In this document: piece after piece, positions 43,546 through 57,927 of the stretch
How positions within the stretch are numbered: the stretch's first letter is position 1
Layout of the letters: each line of letters starts with the position of its first letter
Origin: Leptobrachium leishanense
Lineage: Eukaryota > Chordata > Amphibia > Anura > Megophryidae
DNA length: 64,000 bases
Assembly: GCA_009667805.1 (NCBI GenBank)
Contig: CM019069.1
Span: 96,817,204-96,881,203 of the forward strand
Direction of reading: 5' to 3'
Made by a program: the position numbers and the translations under genes
The notes under the pieces: generated by a model
Database searches by the model: none
What the model saw: the letters and a program-made list of their open reading frames with translations, nothing else
Told to the model about the DNA's origin: nothing

Positions 43546-45001
43546 ATAGCCATGGCATCTTGGTAGTTTTGCAGCATGTTTCTGGGACTACCCTGGAATG
43601 TTGATGGAAGTATTACTGCTTTTCCTGGTATCAAGCCCTGTTCTTTGGCAGCGTTTTGTAGATGGTCCATGAGACCTGTGTATTTTTCAACTCGTAATTT
43701 GGACTGATTTTGTCGTACATAGTTTAGACGGTTACCTTCGGTCTTAACATATGCGTCTACAAAGTACTGTTGAGTTAATTTGCCTGCATTTAAAAATGGG
43801 TTGAAATCTTTTCGGATGGAAAGCATGTAGCCATAAAATTGCATTTGAGTGACTCTTTCTCTTGGCTTAGCAGAGGAATGATTGCGTATGTTTTTTACAG
43901 TAGTAGGGGTGTAGTTACGTTTAATGCGAGGTGACCAACTTTGGTCCCCAAATGGAAATAAAAGTGGATAGAGCATTGGCTCTAAGTTTGGATCTAAAAT
44001 GCTTATCCTTTCTGTTTTTCTGTCTGCGTTTTGAGTTCGGCAATGAATAATAAGATCTCTTTCGAGAGGAGGTTCTCCATCATCATTTTGAAAAATAATA
44101 GCTACTTCATTACTGCGAGGTGCATTGTATCTGCGTTGATCGTCCGTGCGATCTTGTACTATCGCCATGGTGACAGTTGGCGTTATAGTGCCATTTTGTA
44201 TAGCCTCCTGTAAGGATTCTTGTTCTACCTCATATAACATTTTGCAGGCTTCTGCAAATGGATTTTTTTATCCTTAAAAGTGCTTAACTCTGTCATGAGC
44301 TCAGGGTTGCATTTAGAATTTTCATTAATCATGAGGCGTTGTTTAGCGGCCTCATCGGGGTCAAGAATATATAGTTGTGCAAACTTTCTGTTATCCTCAT
44401 TGTGTGGATGAAGAGACGCAGTTCGGTGGTAAATCTGGCCATTAATTCTAAAGCAGTAAGGTCCATAACCAGGAGGAGGAGTAATGTTTGCCCCCATGGA
44501 AGCAAATGCTAATGAACTGTTGATAGATCGAATGTTTTGTTTGAAATTTTTTGAATGCTTATGAGTGCCTGTCATTAGACTTTCTATCAAAGGAGCAACT
44601 TTAATGGGCTCCATGTATACTTTTCCTTTGTTGCAGCATTGAGTGAATAGTCTGTCGGATGGCTGGTGTGTATTAAAATGCAGTGCATTGCAGTTGGTGC
44701 ACAGAACATCGAGTTTTCCACAATAATGTTGTTGAACTGAATCACCCTGTTCATTGTTAATGATTTTATTAATTTTTGTTTGTGCACGTCGTACTTTGTG
44801 TGCCAATGTGTTTTTGATTCTTTCTTGACATCGTGCATTTTCATCCATATTAGCTCTTTCCTTTCTTTTCTGTTGTTATTTTTTATTTCTGAAACTTAGT
44901 TGTTGCTCGTTCGGCATGTCATTAGTGTTAGATTCTGTGTGTTTTTCTCTCCTTTTAGCGACAGATTGTAGTTGTAAATCCATCTTTCTTTTGGATGGCA
45001 T
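43546..45001 (-). pseudogene. Helitron N-terminus: zinc-finger region and start of Rep, broken
   Basis: Start at ATG 45001-44999 (MPSKRKMDLQLQSVAKRREK), a basic N-terminus. A TAA interrupts the frame about 42 codons later (near 44878). Then KRKERANMDENARCQERIKN and a Cys/His-rich zinc-binding region (CGKLDVLCTNCNALHFN, CCNKG). After a one-base loss in an A7 tract (44269-44263) the frame resumes with MLYEVEQES, then YPLLFPFGDQSWSP, RVTQMQFYGYML and FQGSPRNMLQNYQDAMAI, typical Helitron Rep N-terminal blocks, ending at the solo LTR. This is the only copy of the N-terminal half in the window. Confidence 0.88.
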
Positions 45002-45851
45002 TTTTTTTTTAAACAATAAAAAAAATGTGTGTGTATGTGAATTTTTCTTTGTTTTATATTTAAAGGGTTAAGTGGTTTGTGGGGTCTTTGCAGGGGGGCA
45101 CTGCTTTTTTGTTTGGATCTCCGAGGTGTTTTTTTTTTTACATTTTTTGTTGTCAGTGCGGCTGTTTTTTTTTTTGTTTCTTGTTAGTAGTTGCTCAGTG
45201 GTGAGGGGGCACTGGTTTTGTGTATGCCCTCTGAGCTCTTGTTTAGGTGCTTTGGGGGCTCTTTGGAGGTTGGCACCGGTTTTGTTAGGTCCTCATATTT
45301 TTTTTTTTACTTTGTTTAATGTGTTTGTGAGGTTTTTTTATAAAAAAAAAAATTCTTGGTGGTTGCTTTGTTAGGTCCTCTTTTTTTTTTTCGTCCTGTT
45401 AGTGTGGCTGTGAGGTTTTTTAAAACAATTTTTTTTTCTTGGTTGCACAATTGGTGTGGGGGCATGGGTTGTTTGTATGCCCCTTTGTTTAAGTGTTTTG
45501 GAGGCTCTTTGGAGGGGGCACTGTTTTTGGTAGGTCCTCTGTTTTTTTTTTTGTTGTGTTAGTGTGGCTGAGGTTTTTTTTTATTTTTCTTGGTGGTTGC
45601 TCAGTGGTGTGGGGGGTTGTTGGGGGGAGCACTGGTTTAGGTGTTTTGTATGCCCCCTGAGTGTTTGTTTTTTTGAGTTGGCCAGATATTTTTGGGGGGT
45701 GGATGCACAATTTTTTTTTTCTGGCCTGGTGCAGTTCGGTTAAATGTGTGCAATTATGGCCAAGATTTAGGGGCCATTTGTGAGGGGTGCTCGGTGGGGT
45801 TTTTTGTTTTTCCTTTTCTTTGTATGGCGGTGTAAATTGGACTGGGGGCTC
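45002..45851. repeat. G/T-rich imperfect tandem repeats upstream of the Helitron ORF
   Basis: Imperfect units of roughly 80-200 bp recur, with the words TTAGGTCCTC plus a T-run (about 45285, 45370, 45530) and GTGTGGCTG plus a T-run (about 45405, 45560). Long T tracts prevent reading this as coding. Lies between the Helitron start codon and the first minisatellite array. Confidence 0.6.
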
Positions 45852-46670
45852 AGTGTGCCGTTTACTGTGCTCTGCTCTGTGCTCTTCTCTGTGCCATTTA
45901 TTGTGCTCTGCTCTGTGCTCTGCTCGGTGCTCTTGTGCTCTGCTCTGTCCTCTGCTCCTGTGCTCTGTTCGGTGCTCTTGTGCTCTGCTCTGTGCCGTTT
46001 ATTGTGCTCTGCTCTGTGCCTTTTATTGTGCTCTGCTCTGTGCCGTTTATTGTTCTCTGCTCTGTGCTCAGCTCGGTGCTCTTGTGCTCTGCTCGGTGCT
46101 CTTCTCTGTGCTCTGGTCGGTGCTCTGCTCTGTGCCGTTTATTGTGTTCTGCTCTGTGCTCTTGTGCTCTGCTCTGTGCCGTTTATTGTGCTCTGCTCTG
46201 TGCCGTTTATTGTGCTCTGCTCGGTGCTCTGCTCTTGTGCTCTGTTCGGTGCTCTTGTGCTCTGCTCTGTGCCATTTATTGTGCTCTGCTCTGTGCTCTG
46301 CTCTGTGCCGTTTATTGTGCTGTGCTCTGTGCAGTTTATTGTGCTCTGCTCTGTGCCTTTTATTGTTCTCTGCTCTGTGCTCAGCTTGGTGCTCTTGTGC
46401 TCTGCTTGGTGCTCTTCTCTGTGCTCTGCTCGGTGCTCTGCTCTGTGCCGTTTATTGTGCTCTGCTCTGTGCTCTTGTGCTCTGCTCTGTGCCGTTTATT
46501 GTGCTCTGCTCTGTGCCGTTTATTGTGCTCTGCTCTGTGCTCTTTTGCTCTGCTCTGTGCCGTTTATTGTGCTCTGCTCTGTGCTCTTCTCTGTGCCGTT
46601 TATTGTGCTCTGCTCTGTGCTCTGCTCTTGTGCTCTGTTCGGTGCTCTTGTGCTCTGCTCTGTGCCTTTA
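45852..46670. repeat. 12/24-bp minisatellite, array 1
   Basis: Built from 12-bp units GTGCTCTGCTCT (variants with CGG, TTG) and 24-bp units that add GCCGTTTATT. Units are multiples of three, so all three forward frames stay open (V-L-C-S, A-L-L-C and L-C-S-A type repeats). The resulting long ORFs are not genes. The last ~630 bp are repeated in the same variant order at 47041-47690. Confidence 0.93.
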
Positions 46671-47040
46671 GATGCACTTTGAGAAAGACTGAAAGTCGAA
46701 ACGCGTTAGTGCCATTCCATTCCATTTATTTTAATAAATATTTTAATTGGATTGGATCTATCTACGTGCATTATTTCCTTGGGATATCAACCTTATAAGA
46801 GTTGGCTCTCAAACCGAACATTATCCATTACCATCCTGGATTTCATACTGGCGGAGCGGACTATCCCACAAACAAGCTGGTGACGTTGGTGATTATATCG
46901 TTGCCATACTGTATATATCCTATGCTTGTTTGCTTAGAGCCGGCTTATATGGCTCTTGAAATAGAATTCAGAGGGATCATCAAAGAAGATTTTGAATATA
47001 TTTGTTCACATTGCACGAGGACCTTTTCTTTCTTTTTTAC
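46671..47040. other. Unique spacer between minisatellite arrays 1 and 2
   Basis: 370 bp with no array units. The left part has CGAAACGCGTT and an AT tail like that at about 2500. No gene recognised. Confidence 0.5.
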
Positions 47041-49653
47041 TGTGCCGTTTATTGTTCTCTGCTCTGTGCTCAGCTCGGTGCTCTTGTGCTCTGCTCGGTG
47101 CTCTTCTCTGTGCTCTGGTCGGTGCTCTGCTCTGTGCCGTTTATTGTGTTCTGCTCTGTGCTCTTGTGCTCTGCTCTGTGCCGTTTATTGTGCTCTTCTC
47201 TGTGCCGTTTATTGTGCTCTGCTCGGTGCTCTGCTCTTGTGCTCTGTTCTTGTGCTCTGTTCGGTGCTCTTGTGCTCTGCTCTGTGCCATTTATTGTGCT
47301 CTGCTCTGTGCTCTGCTCTGTGCCGTTTATTGTGCTGTGCTCTGTGCAGTTTATTGTGCTCTGCTCTGTGCCTTTTAATGTTCTCTGCTCTGTGCTCAGC
47401 TTGGTGCTCTTGTGCTCTGCTTGGTGCTCTTCTCTGTGCTCTGCTCGGTGCTCTGCTCTGTGCCGTTTATTGTGCTCTGCTCTGTGCTCTTGTGCTCTGC
47501 TCTGTGCCGTTTATTGTGCTCTGCTCTGTGCCGTTTATTGTGCTCTGCTCTGTGCTCTTTTGCTCTGCTCTGTGCCGTTTATTGTGCTCTGCTCTGTGCT
47601 CTTCTGTGTGCCGTTTATTGTGCTCTGCTCTGTGCTCTGCTCTTGTGCTCTGTTCGGTGCTCTTGTGCTCTGCTCTGTGCCGTTTATTGTGCTCTGCTCT
47701 GTGCTCAGCTCGGTGCTCTTGTGCTTTGCTCGGTGATCTTGTGCTCTGCTCTGTGCTCTGGTCGGTGCTCTGCTCTGTGCTGTTTATTGTCTTCTGCTCT
47801 GTGCTCTTGTACTCTGCGCCGTTTATTGTGCTCTGCTCTGTGCCGTTTATTGTCCTCTGCTCTGTGCCGTTTATTGTGCTCTGCTCTGTGCTCTGCTCGG
47901 TGCCCTTGTACTCTGCTCTGTGCCGTTTATTGTGCTCTGTGCTCTGCTCTGTGCCATTTATTGTGCTGTGCTCTGTGCAGTTTATTGTGCTCTGCTCTGT
48001 GCCTTTTATTGTTCTCTGCTCTGTGCTCAGCTTGGTGCTCTGCTCTGTGCTCTTGTGCTCTGCTCTGTGCCGTTTATTGTTCTCTGCTCTGTGCTATGCT
48101 CTGTGCCGTTTATTGTGCTCTGCTCTGTGCTCTTGTGCTCTGCGTCGTTTATTGTGCTCTGCTCTGTGCTCTTTTGCTCTGCTCTGTGCTGTTCTCGGTG
48201 CTCTTGTGCTCTGCTCGGTGTTCTGCTCTGTGCTCTGCTCGGTGCTCTGCTCTTGTGCTCTGTTCGGTGCTCTTGTGCTCTGCTCTGTGCTCTGTGCCGT
48301 TTATTGTGCTCTGCTCTGTGCTCTGCGCCGTTTATTGTGCTCTGCTCTGTGCTCTTGTGCTCTGCTCTGTGCCGTTTATTGTGCTCTGCTCTGTGCCGTT
48401 TATTGTGCTCTGCTCTGTGCTCTTTTGCTCTGCTCTGTGCCGTTTATTGTGCTCTGCTCTGTGCTCTGCTCGGTGCTCTGCTTGGTGCTCTGCTCAGTGT
48501 TCTGCACGGTGTTCTGCTCGGTGTTCTGCTCTGTGTTCTGCTCTGTGCTCTGCTCTTGTGCTCTGCTCTTGTGCTCTGCTCTTTGCTCTGCTCTGTGCCG
48601 TTTATTGTGCTCTGCTCTGTGCTCTTGTGCTCTGCTCTGTGCTCTGCTCGGTGCTCTGCGCCGTTTATTGTGCTCTGCTCTGTGTTCTGCGCCATTTATT
48701 GTGCTCTGCTCCGTGCTCTGCTCCGTTTATTGTGCTCTGCTCTGTGCCGTTTATTGTGCTCTGCTCTGTGCTCTTTTGCTCTGCTCTGTGCCGTTTATTG
48801 TGCTCTGCTCGGTGCTCTGCTCGGTGCTCTGCTCTGTTCTTGTGCTCTGCTCTTGTGCTCTGCTCTTTGCTCTGCTCTGTGCCGTTTATTGTGCTCTGCT
48901 CTGTGCTCTTTTGCTCTGCTCTGTGCCGTTTATTGTGCTCTGCTCTCTGCTCTTGTGCTCTGCTCTGTGCTCTGCTCGGTGCTCTGCGCCGTTTATTGTG
49001 CTCTGCTCTGTGTTCTGCGCCGTTTATTGTGCTCTGCTCCGTGCTCTGCTCCGTTTATTGTGCTCTGCTCTGTGCTGTTCTCGGTGCTCTTGTGCTCTGC
49101 TTGGTGTTCTGCTCTGTGCTCTGCTCGGTGCTCTGCTCTTGTGCTCTGTTCGGTGCTCTTGTGCTCTGCTCTGTGCTCTGCTCTGTGCCGTTTATTGTGC
49201 TCTGTTCTGTGCTCTGCGCCGTTTATTGTGCTCTGCTCTGTGCCGTTTATTGTGCTCTGCTCCGTGCTCTGCTCCGTGCTCTGCTCCATTTATTGTGCTC
49301 TGCTCTGTGCTCTTGTGCTGTGCTCTGTGCCGTTTATTGTGCTCTGCTCTGTGCCGTTTATTGTGCTCTGCTCTGTGCTCTTCTGCTCTGCTCTGTGCCG
49401 TTTATTGTGCTCTGCTCTGTGCTCTGCTCGGTGCTCTGCTCGGTGTTCTGCTCTGTGCTCTGCTTTGTGCTCTGCTCTGTGCTCTGCTCTTGTGCCCTGC
49501 TCTATGCTCTGCTCGGTGCTCTGCTCTGTGCCGTTTATTGTGCTCTGCTCTGTGCTCTGCGCTGTTTATTGTGCTCTGCTCCGTGCTCTGATCCGTGCTC
49601 TGCTCCGTGCGCTGCTCCGTGCTCTGCTCCGTTTATTGTGCTCTGCTCTGTTC
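47041..49653. repeat. 12/24-bp minisatellite, array 2
   Basis: 2.6 kb of the same units as array 1, with higher-order blocks of unit variants repeated within it. Open in three frames over its whole length, for the arithmetic reason given for array 1. Confidence 0.93.
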
Positions 49654-51311
49654 TCGTACTGATGAGAGACTGGATGGGAACGAAAAAAGCTTAAGCAATT
49701 TCCCTGTTTAAAGAAAAGAGTAGAAAGTTGGGAGGAGTTGCAATGGTTCCCGTTTTGTTTCAGGGTATCACTGGGATTGGGTCTCGGGGGCAGATAACAG
49801 AAAGGGGAGGGGCAGGGGTAATAGAAAAGGGTAAGCAAAGGACAGAAGAAATCAGTCTAACCTTTGTCTTTTCTTGTTACAGGAACCCGAAAGCTGCTGC
49901 CACATCGAGATGCCTGGAAGGAAGATTAACGTGCCCAAGAGATTCCTGGACTCGGAGCATCAGGGGACAGCCCGGCCGGAGCAAGTTGCTGGAGCGAAGA
50001 GGAACCAAGCAGGACAGCAGAGGAGCAGAGCCGATCCGAAGAGGAGCCGAGCAGAACCTGGAAGAGAAAAAATACAGGGAGTATCAGTGCCTGCAGAGCG
50101 CGTCCTCTCCCCTTCTCTCTCTCCTATCTCTACCTCCGCAATCTTTCCTTCCATCGCTGCTGCTTCGGCGCCAGCGGCTTCCCTCTCTGTCCCTGCTTTC
50201 TATAATTCCCTGCCACCACCCCCCTCCGGTGCCGAGTGTGGACCCGATCAGGCGGCTGATCGGGTGTCCATACAGAGGGCTGTGCGGGCGGGCAGCCCAG
50301 CTACCATGCGGCAGGGGGGTGTCCAGGACATCAGCGGGTCCTCGCCTGGCCATCTTCCCGGCCATTTCAACACCCCCTCTGGCCATTCCGGATCTCAGTT
50401 CTCCCCTCCTCGTGGCCGGCCGCCATTTTCTCAGCCTGCGATGACTGATCTGCGGCCGGCCAGCCCTTTGCCCCGCCCCTCTGATGTCACATGGTCGGAA
50501 CAGCATGGCGCTCGCGGGTGGGCGTGGCCTCCTCGCGGGTGGGCGTGGCCTCCTCGCGGGTGGGCGGGGCCTCCACCATTTCAAAAGGCACCAAATTCAA
50601 GAATGCCCAGGAGCCTTCCCATGCTTCCCAGGCATACCGATCGCGGTATGGGGGAGTATGCAAGCCGGGACATCGCCAGCAGGGGTGAGGGGCAAGCCAG
50701 CTACCAGGTAGGGCTAGGGTGGCCAGTTAGGGGCAGCATGGGGAGGAGCAGGCGACTGAAATTTCGCAGGGGGGGTGAATGGCAGATGGGAGGTTTTCAA
50801 GTAGGGGGGGACGAGGCCCGGGGGCACCAGAGGGACTTCCCCAGTGGCAGTTTTGGGATGGGGGGGGTCGCATAGGCGCAGGAGCGGCGCACACTCTTTT
50901 TTGTCCTTTGGGTCTGACCCACCATTGTGTCCACAGGGGATGGGCAGGGTTATGGCAGGGATAGGCTGGGGAACTGGTACAGGCGCATTGAAGAGCCGTC
51001 GCAGCGCGGGGGGGAGAGCAGCAGTGAATCTCTTTGTAACGATATGCCATTGCAGGAGACGGACCGTGATTCAGCAGCATGGACTCGCAGCAGCGCAAGA
51101 GAGAAGGACAAGAGAGCGGAGCAGACGGAGCGAGCGGAGGACATGGAGCGGCCAAACACCAGCAGGGAAGGAGCCGTTCAGTCGGAGATCGGAGGCGCGA
51201 GAGGACCGGCGAAAAAAGGTAAGAGAAAAAGGGGGTTTTCATCCGACAGTTCGGGGGAGGTTTCTAGTTCGGGCTCTGCGGGGAAGAGGAGGGGGGCGAG
51301 TAAAAAACTGT

Positions 51312-51675
51312 TTAACCCCTTAGTGACCGGGCGGTTTTACACAAATCCGTCTTTTAGTGACCGCTGCTGTTTTTACGTTTCTGCGCTGTTAGTGTTTAGG
51401 TCAAATTTTCCTCTTACTCGTTTATTCAACCCTCACATATTATACACCCTTTTTCCCGCCATTAAATGGACTTTCTAGAAATACCATTATTTCCATCATA
51501 TCGAATAATTTACTATAAAAAAAATATGAAATATGATGAAAAAATGGTAAAAACACACTTTTTTGTAATTTAATCCCCAAAATCTACAATCACCCAAAAA
51601 GACCCCAGCTAAATAGGTTCAAAATTTTGTCCCGAGACTAGAAATACCCAATATTTACATGCGTTTGCTTTTTAA
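51312..51675 (+). repeat. Family B TTAA-bounded repeat, plus-strand copy
   Basis: TTAACCCCTTAGTGACCG to TTAACCCC. Matches 17080-17431 in inverse orientation. Confidence 0.6.
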
Positions 51676-51961
51676 CCCCTTCACTGCTGAGACAGTTCAC
51701 CTATGTGCGCTGCGCTCATTCTGACCATTTTGTGCTAATTATTTTTAGATGACAGCCTAGGTCCTATTTAATTAAACTCCCCCCAGACAAAAAAAACTTT
51801 TTTAAAAAAAACTTTTTTTTATTTTATTTAATTTTTTTATTATTTTTTTTTATTTATTTTATTTTTTTTAATTTGTTTTTAAAACCAAACCTGGTCATGT
51901 TTGGTATCATTGGAAAGGCCATAATCAGGCCTTTCAAATGATGTCAAATATGACCATCTAG
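51672..51961 (+). repeat. Family A repeat, truncated copy
   Basis: Starts TTAACCCCTTCACTGCTGAG and follows family A through the GGTCATGTTTGGTATCATT block to CTAGC, then breaks into the second copy of the 111-bp repeat. Confidence 0.6.
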
Positions 51962-52199
51962 CAGGGTATCGCTGGGATTGGGTCTCGGGGGCAGATAACA
52001 GAAAGGGGAGGGGCAGAGGTAATAGAAAAGGGTAAGCAAAGGACAGAAGAAATCAGTCTAACCTTTGTCTTTTTCCCACCCTACCCACCCTGTTTTTAGG
52101 TTACTGCCTGTTCACCGAGTCGAAAAGGTCACGTCGTCAGACAGCAGCTTGACCACGGATAGGGGCAAATTAAGTGGTGATTCCGCCAGTCATTTCAAG

Positions 52200-52690
52200 A
52201 CCGCCTGTGGGTTCCCATATGGAGTCATACCATGTAGCAGGAAGCCGGTTGGTGGTTTATGCGGCCAAAGCCGGTGGATTGCTTTAGATATGGGCATGGT
52301 TAGTCGAGGTGCAGTCAGGTAATTTCACCATGTTACATGAAGCCAGCTGGTGGTTTGTGCGGCCAAAACTGGGGGATTGTATTGACAGTTACTTCAGCTG
52401 GTGGTTTTTCTACGGCCAAAGCCGGAGGATTGTTTTTTGAGTAAAGACATGGTTAGTTGAGGTGCAGTCAGATCATTTCACCATGTTACATGAAGCCAGC
52501 TTGTGGTTTTGCGGCCAAAGCTGGGGGATTGTATTGACAGTTACTTCAGCTGGTGGTTTTTCTACGGCCAAAACCGGAGGATTGTTTTTTGAGTAAAGAC
52601 ATGGTTAGTTGAGGTGCAGTCAGATCATTTCACCATGTTACACGAAGCCAGCTGGTGGTTTGTGCGGCCAAAGCTGAGGGGATTACATGG
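52200..52690. repeat. About 150-bp tandem repeat, roughly three units
   Basis: Units contain GAGGTGCAGTCAG, TTTCACCATGTTAC, AGCCAGCTGGTGG and GCGGCCAAA. GAGGTGCAGTCAG recurs at about 52308, 52460 and 52612. Lies inside the 14-bp inverted repeat pair, possibly as part of a terminal-repeat region. Confidence 0.65.
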
Positions 52691-53061
52691 ACAGTTACCT
52701 CGGACGGTGAAATATGCGGCCCTGGCACGTGGAGAGGCGATAGAGGGGGAGGATCTGGGGGTCTGTGTGGTGGTTTGTGCGGCCAAACACAGGTGCCTCC
52801 TGGTTTGAAGATCCTCCCGGGCCTGCTATCTGCTATAAAGAGAGCAGCGTGTGGTCGCGCTAGCTTAGCCACGTGGGGCCGGCCGCTATTTCTGGGCAAT
52901 GCTGGTGGTTCATTGCAGTTGCCAGTGTTATCTGGTGTTACCTATTCCAAGAAAGCGAGGATCGCTGATAATTCTGCCACAAAGGCAATGTTTTTTTGGC
53001 CTTGATTATAAATAAAAGACGTGACCTTTTCAAACCGCCAATACTTTTGTCATGTGTTTTA

Positions 53062-55761
<2,700 letters not shown>

Positions 55762-55795
55762 AGGCGTTTTGGCGCGCCTCAAGTTCTCTCAGGAT

Positions 55796-56070
55796 GCGGC
55801 GGTTGGCTGCGTGCGCACCCTATTCCGTGCGCATCCAACGGCCCAAGCACGCGGTGGGCGTGTTTTGCGGCGGGTGGCTGCGTGCGCACTCGGCTGGGCG
55901 CACATCCAACCACCGCAGCACACTTTGGTGGTCCTGCGGCTGGAGGCGCGCGCGCACCCGGCTGTGCGCGCAACCAACCTCCATAAGACGCTTTGGGCGT
56001 GCTGCGGCGGGTGGCGCGCGCACCCGGCTGCACGCGCATCCAACCTCCACAGCACCTGTGGGCACATGCG
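55796..56070. repeat. About 69-bp GC-rich tandem repeat, four units
   Basis: Units start GCGGC(G/T)G at 55796, 55867, 55936 and 56004 and carry GCGCGCGCACCCGGCTG and CATCCAACC words. CpG-dense. Lies just inside the Helitron 5' end. Confidence 0.8.
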
Positions 56071-56076
56071 CAGAGG

Positions 56077-56122
56077 AGGCTTGGCGACGGACACGCCAAG
56101 CCTTACTCTTTTAGAGGATAGA
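56077..56122 (-). other. Helitron 5' terminus with subterminal hairpin
   Basis: On the minus strand the element begins TCTATCCTCTAAAAGAGTA. A perfect 10-bp inverted repeat AGGCTTGGCG / CGCCAAGCCT (56077-56086 and 56094-56103, 7-nt loop) lies about 20 bases inside. T56123 is the host base. Confidence 0.75.
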
Positions 56123-56322
56123 TACGTTATGCCCTGCCTGTATATTATAACAAAAAATGCAATAAAATGTGAATTTTTAATCATCTACAACATGTAAAGT
56201 GGTTTTTTTCACATTTTATCAAGCGAGTTTTTGCATTTATATTTTCTATGGGCTGAACTTGTTAAAAAAATTAGGAATGTGGACCGTTCAATTTTTTGGG
56301 GTAGGGAATTACATGACTTTAA

Positions 56323-56749
56323 GGCTAAGGTCAGACGAAAGCAGTTTTAACGTGCGTTTAACCGCACTAAATAACGGCCGTGCTAGCAGCAAATGATGTC
56401 CAATGCCGGGCTGCATATGAAGAACGGCCGCACAAAAGTGCGGCCGCGCAACGCAAGTGGCAAACGAACGCATTTTTTCGAGAACGTCAAACTGCTAGTA
56501 CTGACGTACAGAGTGCGCTGCGTCCGCATAGCGGCGTGTTTGCGTGATTGGGAGAAGTCAGACGCTGATAGTGTACGGCTAACATAACGTCCAGACACAA
56601 AAAGTGTTTTATTGATGATCCATACAAAATCACGGACGGAAATGCGCATCGTATGACCGCTATCGCGTATTCCGTGAAAAAATGCGTCCATTCATTCGAA
56701 CGCACTTTTTCACGGACAATGCGAAAGATGCGTTAGTCTGACCCTAGCC
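56323..56749. mobile_element. MITE of the 428-bp family, copy 2
   Basis: GGCTAAGGTCAGAC ... GTCTGACCCTAGCC. Left flank TTAA, right flank TTAG, so the TAA duplication has been altered on one side. Confidence 0.7.
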
Positions 56750-57295
56750 TTAGCAAACACACCCCATAAAAAAAAATCATTAGTGCGGCATCATTGTTCA
56801 CATTATAATTGAAATGGGAACAATATTGCTGCATTAATAAAAACAACACACAAATAAAAAAAACATGTTTTTTTAAAAAAATTCATTATTAATTAATTAA
56901 TTAATTTTATTTTTATTATTTTTGTTTTAAATCAAACAAGGTCATGTTTGCTATCATTCGAAAGGCCATGCTCAGGCCTTTCAAATGATACCCTACATGA
57001 CACCCTAGCTGCACTATTCGGGAGATATGGGTGTTCAAAGGAACCCCCTATCTCCACCAGGGGATTTCCTTGGGAAATCCCCAGGCAGCTAGGGGTTCCC
57101 TGGCTAACTGACGTCATGGCACCATGTGCGATGACGTTAGATAGCCAGGGGGGACCCGGAGGTGGAGCCACCATCCAAGATGGTGACCCGAACCGGAGCT
57201 AGGCTTCGATCCAGCGCAGGATGGTGCTGTATCACAGCCCAGTATGTAAGGGGTTAAAACCAGGCACCGCTTAAAAGGGGAGATTCTCCTCTTTT

Positions 57296-57622
57296 AAGGC
57301 TATCAGACTGAGCAGTGCGAACGTTCTGGCGAAGCCGCTGCAGCGATGGCAATGACGGCTACGAAGTCGGTCGCCAAAACTCGACGCAAGGGATGAACGC
57401 GAGAACGTTCACTGTACTGTACAGAGTGCGCTGCGTCCGCAGCGCGTGTGTGTGAATTGGAGACATCAGTGCTAAGTCCAGCCAACATAACGTCCAGATC
57501 AAGAAGTGGATCCGTACAAAATCACTGAAACTGCGCATAGTATGACCGCTATTGCGTATTCCGTGAAATACGTCATCTTCGAACGCACATTTCACGACAA
57601 CGTTGCGTAGTCTGACCTAGCC
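57296..57622. mobile_element. MITE of the 428-bp family, degraded and shortened copy
   Basis: GGCTATCAGACTGAGCAGTGCGAACG ... GTAGTCTGACCTAGCC with several internal deletions. Same family by its CTGTACAGAGTGCGCTGCG block. Confidence 0.6.
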
Positions 57623-57927
57623 TCCTGGTTTGAATGTCTGCAACCTCCCGATCGAGAGGGAGAGGGATCCGAAAGGATCCCCCGTCCCTTCTGTGCGATG
57701 TCCCGGGGGTTGCCCGAAAATGACATCATCGTGCATGACGCCATTCACGTGGGGCGGCCCTTAAATGACACGTCTGACTTCCTAGAAGTCAGACCGCCGC
57801 GGGACCCCGGAGGAGAGTATATCTCTCCGGGCTCCCGCTGAGCGGATGACGTGTGGGGAACGTCTTCAGCATATAGCGGGAGTCAATGAGGACGTTCCCC
57901 ACACGTCATCCGCAGCCAAGGGGTTAA

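Larger units (their letters stand above)
56123..57927 (+). repeat. Family A repeat, third copy, right part after the Helitron
   Basis: Continues from 22254: TACGTTATGCCCTGCC here against CATACGTCATGCCCTGAC in the intact copy, then the same order of blocks to GGGGTTAA at 57927. It carries two further insertions of the 428-bp MITE family (56323-56749 and 57296-57622). Confidence 0.8.

Noticed and set aside
46802..49591. A 929-codon open frame and similar ones at 45935-46798, 47412-49694 and 53175-56114
   Set aside because: They consist of V-L-C-S / A-L-L-C / L-C-S-A repeats in all three frames at once, because the minisatellite unit is 12 or 24 bp and lacks stop codons. No gene.
45852..49653. 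CRISPR-like array of short repeats
   Set aside because: Units are contiguous without unique spacers, in vertebrate DNA. It is a minisatellite.
49874..50875. 333-codon frame as a host gene
   Set aside because: Low-complexity Pro/Arg/Gly composition in GC-rich DNA, overlapping open frames on both strands and no recognised domain. Kept only as part of an unclassified segment.
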